Notes under the pieces: model-generated
What the model was told of the DNA's origin: nothing
Seen by the model: only the letters and a program-made list of their open reading frames with translations
Databases searched by the model: none
Program-made: the position numbers and the translations under genes
Shown: positions 55,804 through 64,000 of the stretch, piece by piece
Position numbering within the stretch: position 1 is the stretch's first letter
Layout: each line of letters begins with the position of its first letter
Assembly: GCA_900548355.1 (NCBI GenBank)
Contig: URKR01000002.1
Coordinates: 1-64,000, forward strand
DNA: 64,000 bases
Direction: 5' to 3'
DNA from: an uncultured Oscillospiraceae bacterium
Lineage (GTDB): Bacteria > Bacillota > Clostridia > Oscillospirales > Ruminococcaceae

Positions 55804-57609
55804 ATGCCTGAAACTGTGAAAGAACGTTCTGAACTTGACCCGCAATTCACCTGGGATTTAAGCCGGCTGTTTGCCGACGATGCGGCCTGGGAGAAAACCC
55901 TCGCCACCCTTGAGGAAAAGGCCGCTGCGGTAACGGCCTGGGCTGGCAAGCTTAAAGACGCCGCATCGATCCACGGCTACTTTGAAGCTGCAACCGCGCT
56001 GTCCCGCACATTGTCCGACCTTTTCTGCTATGCTTCCATGCGCCACAGCGAGGATACCCGCGCCGAAGCAGCCCAAAGTATGTATGCCCGCATCTCGGCC
56101 CAATATGCCCGGGTTGCGGCCGCCCTCTCCTTCGCAGAGCCGGAAATCCTTGCCCTGCCCGAAGACACGCTGCAGGCCGTGGCGGCTGACCCGCAAATGG
56201 GGGATTACCGCTTCGCCTTTGAGGACCTGCTGCGCCAGAAACCACACACCCTGAGTGCGGCTGAAGAAAAACTGCTCGCCTCTTTCAGTGAAGTGCTCGG
56301 CGCGCCTTCCGAAATTGCGGACAGCCTGCAGGATGCCGACCTTGTTTTTGACCCGGCGGAGGACAGCCAGGGCCAGCAGCATGAGGTTACCGGCGCAAAT
56401 TACATTTTGCTGCAAACTTCGCCGGACCGCACGCTGCGCAAAAACTCCTTCCACAGCTTTTACAAAAGCTACCGCCAGCACATCAATACCTTTGCGGGCA
56501 CCTACGGCGCGGCTGTCAAGGCGGCCACGGCGGAAGCTTCCGCGCGGCATTACCCGTCCTCCCGCGCAATGTCAATGGCGGGGGAGAACATTCCCGAACA
56601 GGTATACGACAACCTTGTCGCCACGGTTCGGGCCCATCTGCCGGCCATGTACCGCTATGTCGCGCTGCGCAAACGGCTGCTTGGGCTGGACGAACTGCAT
56701 TATTATGATGTCTACGCCCCGCTGACCGGTGAAAGCACCGCCCGCTATACCTACGAGCAGGCCCGGCAGATGGTGCTGGAGGCGGTGGCCCCGCTTGGCG
56801 AAGCGTACGGCGCCGAAGTCCGCCGCGGCTTTGCCGAGCGCTGGATTGACGTTTATCCCAACAAAGGCAAAAGTGGCGGCGCTTATTCCACCGGCACCTA
56901 CGATTCCGAGCCCTATATCCTGACCAACTTCACCGGCACACTGGACAGCGTTTCGACCATCGCGCATGAAATGGGCCACAGCATGCACAGTCTGCTGGCC
57001 AACCGTGCCCAGCCGCCGCAGTACGCCGGCTACACGCTGTTTGTGGCGGAAGTTGCCTCCACCGTCAACGAAAACCTCATGATTGAGCAGCTGCTCAAAA
57101 AAGAGCAGGACCCCGCGGCCCGGCTCGTGCTGCTCAACCAGTATCTTGAAAACTTTAAGGGCACCGTTTACCGCCAGACAATGTTTGCCGAGTTTGAACG
57201 CGAGGCCCACGCGATGCGGGAACGCGGCGAAGCGCTGAGCCCGGCTGCCCTCGGCGCGCTGTACGGCAAGCTTGTGCAGGATTACTTCGGTCCCGATCTT
57301 GTCATGGATGAGGAGGTCGGGCTGGAATGGGCGCGCATCCCGCATTTTTACCGCCCGTTCTATGTCTATAAGTACGCGACCGGTTACTCAACGGCGGTCG
57401 CCCTCAGCGAAGCGATCCTGTGCGAAGGGCAGCCGGCTGTCAAGAGGTATCTCGAATTCCTCTCAATGGGGGGCAGCGCTTACCCGCTTGACGAACTGCG
57501 CCACGCCGGCGTGGACCTGATGACGCCGGCCCCGATCGATGCGGCGCTGGACAAGTTTGACCGCCTGCTCGCCGATGCGGAGGCCTGCGCCGACAAGCTC
57601 GGCCGCTAA
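55804..57609 (+). CDS. pepF: Oligoendopeptidase F
   Basis: A 601-residue M3-family zinc metallopeptidase that cuts peptides of moderate length in the cytoplasm. The N-terminal region TWDLSRLFADDAAWE is typical of PepF. The catalytic site is STIAHEMGHSMHSLL (HExxH), with the third ligand Glu in VAEVASTVNE. ATG 55804 follows AAGGAGA. It forms a single-gene unit between rpoC and rpsL, bounded by its own promoter and by the hairpin repeat at 57617. Confidence 0.95.
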   Translation: MPETVKERSELDPQFTWDLSRLFADDAAWEKTLATLEEKAAAVTAWAGKLKDAASIHGYFEAATALSRTLSDLFCYASMRHSEDTRAEAAQSMYARISAQYARVAAALSFAEPEILALPEDTLQAVAADPQMGDYRFAFEDLLRQKPHTLSAAEEKLLASFSEVLGAPSEIADSLQDADLVFDPAEDSQGQQHEVTGANYILLQTSPDRTLRKNSFHSFYKSYRQHINTFAGTYGAAVKAATAEASARHYPSSRAMSMAGENIPEQVYDNLVATVRAHLPAMYRYVALRKRLLGLDELHYYDVYAPLTGESTARYTYEQARQMVLEAVAPLGEAYGAEVRRGFAERWIDVYPNKGKSGGAYSTGTYDSEPYILTNFTGTLDSVSTIAHEMGHSMHSLLANRAQPPQYAGYTLFVAEVASTVNENLMIEQLLKKEQDPAARLVLLNQYLENFKGTVYRQTMFAEFEREAHAMRERGEALSPAALGALYGKLVQDYFGPDLVMDEEVGLEWARIPHFYRPFYVYKYATGYSTAVALSEAILCEGQPAVKRYLEFLSMGGSAYPLDELRHAGVDLMTPAPIDAALDKFDRLLADAEACADKLGR

Positions 57610-57616
57610 ACCCAGC

Positions 57617-57660
57617 GTGTCGCCGTCGTCGGCGCATGTCCGCCGTCGGCGACGATTTTA
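57617..57660 (+). repeat. GTGTCGCCGTCG hairpin repeat, copy 2 (terminator-like)
   Basis: GTGTCGCCGTCGTCGGCGC matches copy 1 at 41414; the 3' arm has lost one base (CCGCCGTCGGCGAC). It ends in ATTTTA just after pepF and may terminate that gene. Confidence 0.75.
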
Positions 57661-57735
57661 GCTTTCTGTCTGTGGCAGATGAAAAGGCCCAAAAGCGGGG
57701 GGCTGCGATTTTTCGTATAATTTCTGTAAATAGGC

Positions 57736-57764
57736 TTGACAACTGCCCGGCTTTGCTTTAAAAT
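57736..57764 (+). promoter_or_regulatory. Promoter of rpsL-rpsG-fusA
   Basis: TTGACA (57736-57741), 17 bases, TAAAAT (57759-57764). The 85-base leader has a short hairpin around GCCATTTGGCC. Confidence 0.88.
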
Positions 57765-57856
57765 AATCGTTGCGTGGCTCCCAGGGATTCGTGCGGCCAT
57801 TTGGCCCTGTAACCCGGGCGCTATACGCAAAAATCTTGTAAGAAAGGAGAAAAGAA

Positions 57857-58282
57857 ATGCCTACTTTTAACCAGCTCGTGCGCAAAGGCCGTGAGGTCCT
57901 GGTCACCAAGAGCACCGCGCCTGCCCTTCAGAAGAGCTACAACTCCCAGAAGAAGCAGTACACCAACATGAACAGCCCCCAGAAGCGCGGCGTCTGCACT
58001 GCGGTCCGTACCATGACCCCGAAGAAGCCGAACTCTGCCCTGCGTAAAGTTGCCCGTGTCCGCCTCACGAATGGTATCGAGGTCACCTCGTACATTCCTG
58101 GTATCGGCCATAACCTGCAGGAGCACAGCGTCGTTCTGATCCGTGGCGGCCGTGTTAGGGACCTGCCCGGTGTGCGTTACCACATCATCCGTGGTACCCT
58201 GGATACCCAGGGCGTTGCGAACCGCAACCAGGCTCGCAGCAAGTACGGCGCGAAGCGCCCCAAGGCCGGTGCCAAGAAGTAA
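57857..58282 (+). CDS. rpsL: 30S ribosomal protein S12
   Basis: 141 residues. The decoding-site loops [11 protein letters not shown] and [21 protein letters not shown] are the invariant S12 motifs; both streptomycin-associated Lys positions are Lys (wild type). The C-terminus is extended by a basic Ala-Lys tail. ATG 57857 follows GAAAGGAG. It is the first gene of the str operon rpsL-rpsG-fusA. Confidence 0.98.
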   Translation: MPTFNQLVRKGREVLVTKSTAPALQKSYNSQKKQYTNMNSPQKRGVCTAVRTMTPKKPNSALRKVARVRLTNGIEVTSYIPGIGHNLQEHSVVLIRGGRVRDLPGVRYHIIRGTLDTQGVANRNQARSKYGAKRPKAGAKK

Positions 58283-58391
58283 GGAAACATCTTTTCGCCA
58301 TAAAATGGTCGGCTGACCCTTTTGTGGCATGACGGGAGTTTCTAAAACTTTCGAGTACCGATGATATCATTATGTGAAGGAGGGAAGAAAG

Positions 58392-58862
58392 ATGCCCAGA
58401 AGAGGTAATGTCGCTAAACGCGAAGTTCTGGCTGATCCTATTTATAATTCCAAGATCGTCACCCGCCTGGTCAACTCGATCATGCTGGATGGCAAGAAGG
58501 GCGTTGCCCAGAAGATCGTCTACGACGCTTTTGACATCGTCAAGGAAAAGACCGGCAACGATCCCCTTGAAATGTTCGAAAAGGCGATGGAGAACATCAT
58601 GCCCAGCCTCGAAGTCAAGGCCCGCCGTGTCGGCGGCTCGACCTACCAGGTCCCCCTGGAAGTCAGCCCCGCCCGCCGCGAGACCCTCGGCCTGCGCTGG
58701 CTGACCCTTTACAGCCGCAACCGCGGTGAGAAGACGATGTCCCAGCGCCTGGCGGCCGAGATCATCGACGCCACCAACAACGTCGGCGGCGCGGTCAAGA
58801 AGCGTGAAGACACGCACAAGATGGCCGAGGCCAACAAGGCTTTCGCCCACTACCGTTATTGA
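58392..58862 (+). CDS. rpsG: 30S ribosomal protein S7
   Basis: A 156-residue S7, opening [18 protein letters not shown], with the [14 protein letters not shown] and ALRWL-like ([10 protein letters not shown]) rRNA-binding segments and the [13 protein letters not shown] end. ATG 58392 follows GGAGGG. It lies between rpsL (109 bases) and fusA (32 bases). Confidence 0.98.
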   Translation: MPRRGNVAKREVLADPIYNSKIVTRLVNSIMLDGKKGVAQKIVYDAFDIVKEKTGNDPLEMFEKAMENIMPSLEVKARRVGGSTYQVPLEVSPARRETLGLRWLTLYSRNRGEKTMSQRLAAEIIDATNNVGGAVKKREDTHKMAEANKAFAHYRY

Positions 58863-58894
58863 TCCCGTTTCCATAACCTAGGAGGTTAAAGCCA

Positions 58895-61018
58895 ATGGCA
58901 ACGCCGAGAGACGTATCTCTGCAAATGACCAGAAATATCGGTATCATGGCTCATATCGATGCGGGCAAAACCACCACCACCGAGCGTATCCTGTACTATA
59001 CCGGCATCAACCACAAGATCGGCGAAGTGCATGACGGTGCCGCTACGATGGACTGGATGGAGCAGGAGCAGGAGCGTGGCATCACGATCACCTCTGCTGC
59101 AACCACCTGCTACTGGAGCCATACCGAGACCCAGAAAGACCCTGCGCAGTTCAAGAAGAACCGCCACCGCATCAACATCATTGACACCCCCGGCCACGTT
59201 GACTTTACCGTTGAGGTTCAGCGCAGCCTGCGCGTCCTGGACGGCTCTGTCACCGTTCTGGCGGCCAAGGGCGGCGTTGAACCCCAGAGCGAGACCGTCT
59301 GGCGTCAGGCGGACGAGTACAAGGTTCCCCGCATGGTCTATGTCAACAAGATGGACACGATGGGCGCCGATTTCTTCCGCTGCGTGCAGATGCTGCATGA
59401 CCGCCTGCATGCCAACGGCGTGCCCATCCAGCTGCCCATCGGCCAGGAAGACACCTTCAAAGGCATTGTCGATCTGATCGATATGAAGGCGGACGTCTAT
59501 TATGACGATATGGGCAACGATGTCCGTGTGGAGGAAATCCCCGAGGACATGAAGGAGCAGGCCCAGGAATACCGCGACAAACTGATTGAAGCGGTGGCTG
59601 AAACCGACGAGGACCTCATGATGAAGTACCTCGAAGGCGAGGAGCTCTCCAAGGATGAGATCAAAGCTGCGCTGCGCAAGGCCACCATCTCCAACGAGAT
59701 CGTGCCCGTCGTCTGCGGCTCTTCCTACAAGAACCGCGGCGTGCAGAAGCTGCTTGACGCGATCGTTGACTATATGCCCGCGCCGACCGATGTCCCGGCC
59801 ATCAAGGGTACCAACCCTGAGACCGGCGAGGAGGAAGAGCGTGAGTCCAGCGATAACGCGCCGTTTGCCGCGCTGGCGTTCAAGATCATGACCGACCCGT
59901 ATGTCGGCAAGCTGTGCTTCTTCCGTGTCTACTCCGGCACGGTTACCGCCGGCACCACCGTCTACAACTCGGTTAAGGATCAGGACGAACGCATCGGCCG
60001 TATCCTGCAGATGCATGCGAACAACCGGAAGGATATTGATGTCTGCTACGCCGGCGATATCGCCGCGGCCGTTGGCCTGAAAAACACCACGACCGGCGAT
60101 ACCCTGTGCGATGAAAAGCACCCGATCATCCTTGAAAGCATGAACTTCCCCGAGCCGGTTATCCGCGTGGCCATCGAGCCCAAGACCAAGGCCGGCTCTG
60201 AGAAGATGGGCATCGCCCTGGCCAAGCTCGCTGAAGAGGACCCGACTTTCCGTACCTGGACCGACGAGGAGACCGGCCAGACCATCATCGCCGGCATGGG
60301 CGAGCTCCATCTGGAGATTATCGTCGACCGTCTGCTGCGTGAGTTCAAGGTCGAAGCCAACGTCGGCGCCCCGCAGGTCGCCTATCGTGAGACCATCCGC
60401 AAGGAGGCCAACCAGGAGACCAAGTACGCGCGTCAGTCCGGTGGTAAGGGCCAGTATGGTCATGTCAAGATCAAACTCGAGCCCAACCCGGGCAAGGGGT
60501 ACGAGTTCGTCAACGGTATTGTTGGCGGCGCGATCCCGAAGGAATATATCCCCGCTGTCGATCAGGGCATTCAGGGCGCGATGAAGGCCGGCGTGCTGGC
60601 CGGTTATCCCGTCGTGGACTGCAAGGTCACGCTGTGGGATGGTTCTTACCATGAAGTCGACTCCTCTGAAATGGCGTTCTCGATCGCCGGTTCCATGGCT
60701 TTCAAAGAAGCTATGAAGAAGTGCGATCCCGTCATCATGGAGCCGATCATGAAGGTTGACGTCATCGTTCCGGATGAGTATATGGGCAATGTCATCGGCG
60801 ACCTGAACAGCCGCCGTGGCCAGATCCAGAACCAGGAATCCCAGGACGGCACCGCCCGCGTGACGGCGGAAGTCCCGCTGAGCGAAATGTTCGGCTACGC
60901 CACCGACCTGCGCAGCAAGACCCAGGGCCGTGGCCAGTATTCCATGGAACCTGCCGAGTATCAGCAGGTCCCGAAGAGCGTTGCGGACAAGATCATGTCC
61001 GAGCGCGCCAAGAACTAA
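58895..61018 (+). CDS. fusA: Translation elongation factor G
   Basis: A 707-residue EF-G driving translocation. The G domain has P-loop [15 protein letters not shown], switch [11 protein letters not shown], and NKMD. Domain II, III ([14 protein letters not shown]), IV ([11 protein letters not shown]) and V ([15 protein letters not shown]) follow in order. ATG 58895 follows TAGGAGG. Its stop is followed by an inverted repeat that reaches into the tuf promoter. Confidence 0.98.
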   Translation: MATPRDVSLQMTRNIGIMAHIDAGKTTTTERILYYTGINHKIGEVHDGAATMDWMEQEQERGITITSAATTCYWSHTETQKDPAQFKKNRHRINIIDTPGHVDFTVEVQRSLRVLDGSVTVLAAKGGVEPQSETVWRQADEYKVPRMVYVNKMDTMGADFFRCVQMLHDRLHANGVPIQLPIGQEDTFKGIVDLIDMKADVYYDDMGNDVRVEEIPEDMKEQAQEYRDKLIEAVAETDEDLMMKYLEGEELSKDEIKAALRKATISNEIVPVVCGSSYKNRGVQKLLDAIVDYMPAPTDVPAIKGTNPETGEEEERESSDNAPFAALAFKIMTDPYVGKLCFFRVYSGTVTAGTTVYNSVKDQDERIGRILQMHANNRKDIDVCYAGDIAAAVGLKNTTTGDTLCDEKHPIILESMNFPEPVIRVAIEPKTKAGSEKMGIALAKLAEEDPTFRTWTDEETGQTIIAGMGELHLEIIVDRLLREFKVEANVGAPQVAYRETIRKEANQETKYARQSGGKGQYGHVKIKLEPNPGKGYEFVNGIVGGAIPKEYIPAVDQGIQGAMKAGVLAGYPVVDCKVTLWDGSYHEVDSSEMAFSIAGSMAFKEAMKKCDPVIMEPIMKVDVIVPDEYMGNVIGDLNSRRGQIQNQESQDGTARVTAEVPLSEMFGYATDLRSKTQGRGQYSMEPAEYQQVPKSVADKIMSERAKN

Positions 61019-61047
61019 GCCAAGTTCTCAAAAAAATCACGCAATTT

Positions 61048-61101
61048 TGCGGGAAATCTTCTGCGATTGTGCTTGATTTTTCCCGCAGAATCTAGTATGA
61101 T
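61048..61101 (+). promoter_or_regulatory. tuf promoter and flanking inverted repeat
   Basis: TTGATT (61073-61078), 17 bases, TATGAT (61096-61101). TGCGGGAAA (61048-61056) and TTTCCCGCA (61079-61087) form a 9-bp inverted repeat whose right arm is in the promoter spacer; the hairpin may be a partial terminator for fusA. Confidence 0.72.
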
Positions 61102-61150
61102 AGCCTTATACCAGGCATCATTATGTCTTATACAAAGGAGGATACTTCCA

Positions 61151-62356
61151 ATGGCTGAAAAGGAAAAGTTTGACCGCTCGCTTGAGCACGTCAACATTGG
61201 CACCATCGGTCACGTCGACCACGGCAAGACCACCCTGACCGCCGCCATCACCAAGGTTCTCGCTCTCAAGGGCGACGCCGACTTCATGGATTACTCCAGC
61301 ATCGACAAGGCCCCCGAAGAGAAGGCCCGCGGCATCACAATCAACACCGCGCACGTCGAGTATCACACCGAGAAGCGTCACTATGCCCACGTTGACTGCC
61401 CGGGCCATGCTGACTATATCAAGAACATGATCACCGGTGCTGCCCAGATGGACGGCGCGATCCTGGTCGTGGCCGCCACCGACGGCCCGATGCCCCAGAC
61501 CCGCGAGCACATCCTGCTTGCCCGTCAGGTCGGCGTGCCCAAGATCGTTGTGTTCATGAACAAGTGCGACATGGTCGACGACGATGAGCTGCTCGACCTC
61601 GTCGAGATGGAAATCCGTGAGCTGCTCAGCAGCCAGGACTTCGACGGCGACAACGCCCCGATCATCCGCGGCTCCGCTCTGAAGGCTCTCGAGAGCACCT
61701 CCACCGACCCCAACGCTCCTGAGTATGCTTGCATCTGGGAGCTCATGGATGCTGTTGACAGCTACATCCCGACCCCGGATCGCGCTGCTGACAAGCCCTT
61801 CCTGATGCCCGTTGAGGACGTCATGACCATTTCCGGCCGCGGCACCGTCGCTACCGGCCGTGTTGAGCGTGGCACTGCCCATGTCGGCGACCAGATGGAA
61901 ATCGTCGGCCTGAAGGAAGAAAAGATGACCACCACCATTACCGGCCTCGAGATGTTCCGCAAGAGCCTCGAGTACGCCCAGGCCGGCGATAACATCGGCG
62001 CTCTGCTCCGTGGTATCGACCGTGACCAGATCGAGCGTGGCCAGGTTATCGCTGTTCCCGGCTCGGTTCATCCCCACACCACCTTCGATGGCCATGTCTA
62101 TGTCCTGAAGAAGGAAGAGGGCGGCCGTCACACCCCGTTCTTCAACAACTATCGTCCTCAGTTCTACTTCCGCACCACCGACGTTACCGGCATCATCACC
62201 CTGCCCGAGGGCACCGAGATGTGCATGCCCGGCGACAACGTCGATATGCATGTTGAGCTGATCACTCCGGTTGCCATGGAAGAAGGCATGCGCTTCGCTA
62301 TCCGTGAAGGCGGCCACACCGTTGGTTCCGGCGTTGTCTCCAAGATCGAGAAGTAA
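61151..62356 (+). CDS. tuf: Translation elongation factor Tu
   Basis: 401 residues. [11 protein letters not shown] (P-loop), the switch I region [24 protein letters not shown], and NKCDMVDD are all present, followed by domains II and III ([21 protein letters not shown], split motif). It delivers aminoacyl-tRNA to the ribosome. ATG 61151 follows AAAGGAGG. It has its own promoter although it lies 132 bases after fusA. Confidence 0.98.
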   Translation: MAEKEKFDRSLEHVNIGTIGHVDHGKTTLTAAITKVLALKGDADFMDYSSIDKAPEEKARGITINTAHVEYHTEKRHYAHVDCPGHADYIKNMITGAAQMDGAILVVAATDGPMPQTREHILLARQVGVPKIVVFMNKCDMVDDDELLDLVEMEIRELLSSQDFDGDNAPIIRGSALKALESTSTDPNAPEYACIWELMDAVDSYIPTPDRAADKPFLMPVEDVMTISGRGTVATGRVERGTAHVGDQMEIVGLKEEKMTTTITGLEMFRKSLEYAQAGDNIGALLRGIDRDQIERGQVIAVPGSVHPHTTFDGHVYVLKKEEGGRHTPFFNNYRPQFYFRTTDVTGIITLPEGTEMCMPGDNVDMHVELITPVAMEEGMRFAIREGGHTVGSGVVSKIEK

Positions 62357-62384
62357 TTTCTCGTCTGAAAAGGACAAATGATCA

Positions 62385-62415
62385 GGGCTCCTGCCTCCGG
62401 GCAGGGGCCCTTTTG
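62385..62415 (+). terminator. tuf terminator
   Basis: GGGCTCCTGCC (62385-62395) pairs with GGCAGGGGCCC (62400-62410) with one G-T pair; TTTTGC follows. Confidence 0.9.
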
Positions 62416-62445
62416 CATATTACCAAGAAGAACGGAGGCCGCCCG

Positions 62446-62961
62446 GTGAAACGCTGTAAATCAATCCGACTCTATAATGTATTGTTTCCCATATGGTTTC
62501 TCATGTACCTGTATCCCTCCTGGCTGCCGCTTGCCGTGCTGGGCTTCAACTTTGCCTTCGACAGCCTGGTGCTGGTGTTGGCGGCCCGCTGGCAGAAACT
62601 CACCGGTATTCGGCGGTTGTGGCAGCGAACGATCCTGAAGGTATGGCTGCTTGGCTTTGCGGCGGATCTCCTGGGCGCTCTGCTGAACCTGGCCGTTTAT
62701 TTTGGGACGATAGCCCTGGCCGATCTGGGCGGCGTTTGGGCCGAAATACTGAACGGTTTCTGGCATCCGCTGAACTTTCCCGGCGCGACTGTGTTTGCCA
62801 TACCAGGCGCAGCATTGGCCGGCTGGCTGATCTACCGGTTCAATCGGCGTTTTGCCTTCCGCCATGCCGGCCTGCCGGCACAGACGGTGAACCGGCTGTG
62901 TCTGGCGCTGGCGATTGCCACTGCGCCTTACACCATGCTGATTCCGCTGTACAGCTGGTGA
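62446..62961 (+). CDS. Small multi-pass membrane protein of unknown function
   Basis: 171 residues with GTG start (62446) preceded by GGAGG. Four to five hydrophobic segments are visible (about 10-45 as two, 66-88, 112-130 and 148-168), with positive loops between (RWQKLTGIRRLWQR, YRFNRRFAFRH). An NFPGATVFAIPGAALAGW segment is the most conserved-looking part. I do not recognise a named family. It lies between tuf and guaA, behind the tuf terminator. Confidence 0.7.
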   Translation: MKRCKSIRLYNVLFPIWFLMYLYPSWLPLAVLGFNFAFDSLVLVLAARWQKLTGIRRLWQRTILKVWLLGFAADLLGALLNLAVYFGTIALADLGGVWAEILNGFWHPLNFPGATVFAIPGAALAGWLIYRFNRRFAFRHAGLPAQTVNRLCLALAIATAPYTMLIPLYSW

Positions 62962-63041
62962 CAGGACGGTATGGCGTCTGAATGCAGCCGGAGGCGTTGC
63001 CTTTTCTGCCGGCTTTCCGATACAAACAGCCTTTGTCTGTG

Positions 63042-63070
63042 TTGCTATTGCGCACAGAAAATGGTATAAT
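63042..63070 (+). promoter_or_regulatory. guaA promoter
   Basis: TTGCTA (63042-63047), 17 bases, TATAAT (63065-63070). The leader is only about 60 bases; no purine riboswitch is recognisable in it. Confidence 0.82.
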
Positions 63071-63138
63071 AAGTCATTCATAACCACGCAAGATCTGGTA
63101 TCGTGAAATGCAAGGTGTATTTGTGAAAGGAGAGCTCC

Positions 63139-64000
63139 ATGCAACAGGAAACCGTTATCGTCCTTGATTTCGGCGGCCAGTATAACCAGCTGATCGCCCG
63201 CCGTGTCCGGGAATGCAACGTGTACTGCGAAATCTATTCGTACCGCACCGATCTGGCCAAAATCAAGGCCAAAAATCCCAAGGGTATCATCTTCACCGGC
63301 GGCCCCAACAGCGCCTACCTGCCCGATTCGCCCGCCATCGACCCCGAAATCTACACCTGGGGCGTGCCGATCCTTGGCATTTGCTATGGCAGCCAGCTGA
63401 TGATGCACATGCTTGGCGGCCATGTCTGCCAGGCGCCCGAGCGCGAATACGGCAAAACCCTTGTACACTTGGATACGGTCAGCCCGCTGTTCGCAGGCCT
63501 GCCGGATCAGAATGTCTGCTGGATGAGCCACAACGATTATATCGAACAGGCGGCCCCCGGTTTCCAGGTCGTTGCCCATACCCCCAACTGTCCGGTCGCG
63601 GCTGCCCAAGACCCTGCCCGCGGGCTCTATTGCGTCCAGTTCCACCCCGAGGTGCTTCACACGGAGAACGGCACCCAGATCCTGCATAACTTCGTCTACA
63701 AGGTCTGCGGCTGTACCGGTACATGGAAGATGGATTCCTTCGTCGAACAGGCAGTGCAGAACCTGCGCGCCAAGATTGGCGATGGCAAGGTACTCTGCGC
63801 GCTGTCCGGCGGCGTGGATTCCAGCGTCTGCGCAGCCATGCTGGCCAAGGCTGTCGGCAAACAGCTGACCTGCGTCTTTGTGGATCACGGCCTGCTGCGC
63901 AAAAATGAGAGGGAAGAGGTCTGCAGCGTCTTTGGCGAAGGCGGCGCCTTTGACATCAACTTTGTCTGCGTGGATGCCCGCCAGCGTTTTTATGACAAAC
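63139..64000 (+). CDS. guaA: GMP synthase (glutamine-hydrolysing), 5' part
   Basis: The first 287 codons are in the window; the gene continues past base 64000. The class I glutamine amidotransferase domain has LDFGGQYNQLIARRVRE at the start, the nucleophile Cys in GICYGSQ and the His-Glu pair in QFHPEV. The ATP-pyrophosphatase domain begins with the PP-loop LSGGVDSS. It converts XMP to GMP using glutamine and ATP. ATG 63139 follows AAAGGAGAG. Confidence 0.96.
   Translation, partial: MQQETVIVLDFGGQYNQLIARRVRECNVYCEIYSYRTDLAKIKAKNPKGIIFTGGPNSAYLPDSPAIDPEIYTWGVPILGICYGSQLMMHMLGGHVCQAPEREYGKTLVHLDTVSPLFAGLPDQNVCWMSHNDYIEQAAPGFQVVAHTPNCPVAAAQDPARGLYCVQFHPEVLHTENGTQILHNFVYKVCGCTGTWKMDSFVEQAVQNLRAKIGDGKVLCALSGGVDSSVCAAMLAKAVGKQLTCVFVDHGLLRKNEREEVCSVFGEGGAFDINFVCVDARQRFYDK

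Noticed and set aside
63071..63138. A purine riboswitch before guaA
   Set aside because: The leader is only about 60 bases and lacks the conserved three-way-junction words.

Overview
The window looks like a piece of the chromosome of a high-G+C member of the Clostridia. The gene set (type III pantothenate kinase, CIRCE-controlled htpG, dgt-dnaG-rpoD cluster, rpoBC followed by rpsL-rpsG-fusA-tuf) and the protein sequences suggest an Oscillospiraceae/Ruminococcaceae gut anaerobe of the Faecalibacterium-Gemmiger-Subdoligranulum type. That placement is inference from the protein style, not from a marker search. By eye most of the window is near 60% G+C. Bases 19.2-22.1 kb are clearly AT-richer.

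Left third (1-18.8 kb): a BlaI/BlaR1-type sensor-repressor pair cut by the window edge; type I asparaginase; htpG behind a strong promoter and a CIRCE operator; a three-gene minus-strand group (C_GCAxxG_C_C protein, esterase, D-2-hydroxyacid dehydrogenase); a deoxysugar (L-rhamnose) group rhaB - FucI/AraA-like isomerase - rhaD with a divergent AraC-type regulator; a zinc-ribbon membrane protein - DUF5685 - J-domain group; a GNAT gene bracketed by 43-bp direct repeats; a PNPOx-like flavoprotein; an RNA m5U methyltransferase; and an AraC-type regulator divergent from galactokinase.

Restriction-modification island (18.8-22.1 kb): an EcoRI-type adenine methyltransferase with a 41-nt CT/AG dinucleotide tract near its 3' end, a second C-terminal cassette just downstream, and a DUF262-HNH nuclease. 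All three reading frames after the tract are open into alternative C-termini, so change in tract length should switch the end of the enzyme. Three interspersed-repeat elements lie on the galK side of the island.

Middle (22.1-48 kb): coaX and coaBC diverge (coenzyme A synthesis); a four-gene Gld-type ABC system (ATPase, permease, GldG-like, DUF4340); a lipoprotein GH3 hexosaminidase, a glycosyltransferase and a small kinase-like protein; YifB/ComM ATPase; phosphoglucomutase; a heterodimeric ABC exporter preceded by a 17-codon leader and diverging from a LysR regulator; L31; a YigZ-family protein; dgt-dnaG-rpoD; a GNAT; and an Xre-type regulator diverging from a unit with a 32-codon hydrophobic peptide.

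Right part (48-64 kb): rpoB-rpoC, oligoendopeptidase F, rpsL-rpsG-fusA, tuf, a small membrane protein, and the 5' part of guaA, which runs off the right edge. Strong sigma-A-type promoters (TTGACA-17-TATAAT style) and hairpin terminators are easy to read in this part. No rRNA, tRNA, CRISPR array or transposase gene was seen. At least five kinds of short repeat or hairpin element occupy the intergenic spaces.
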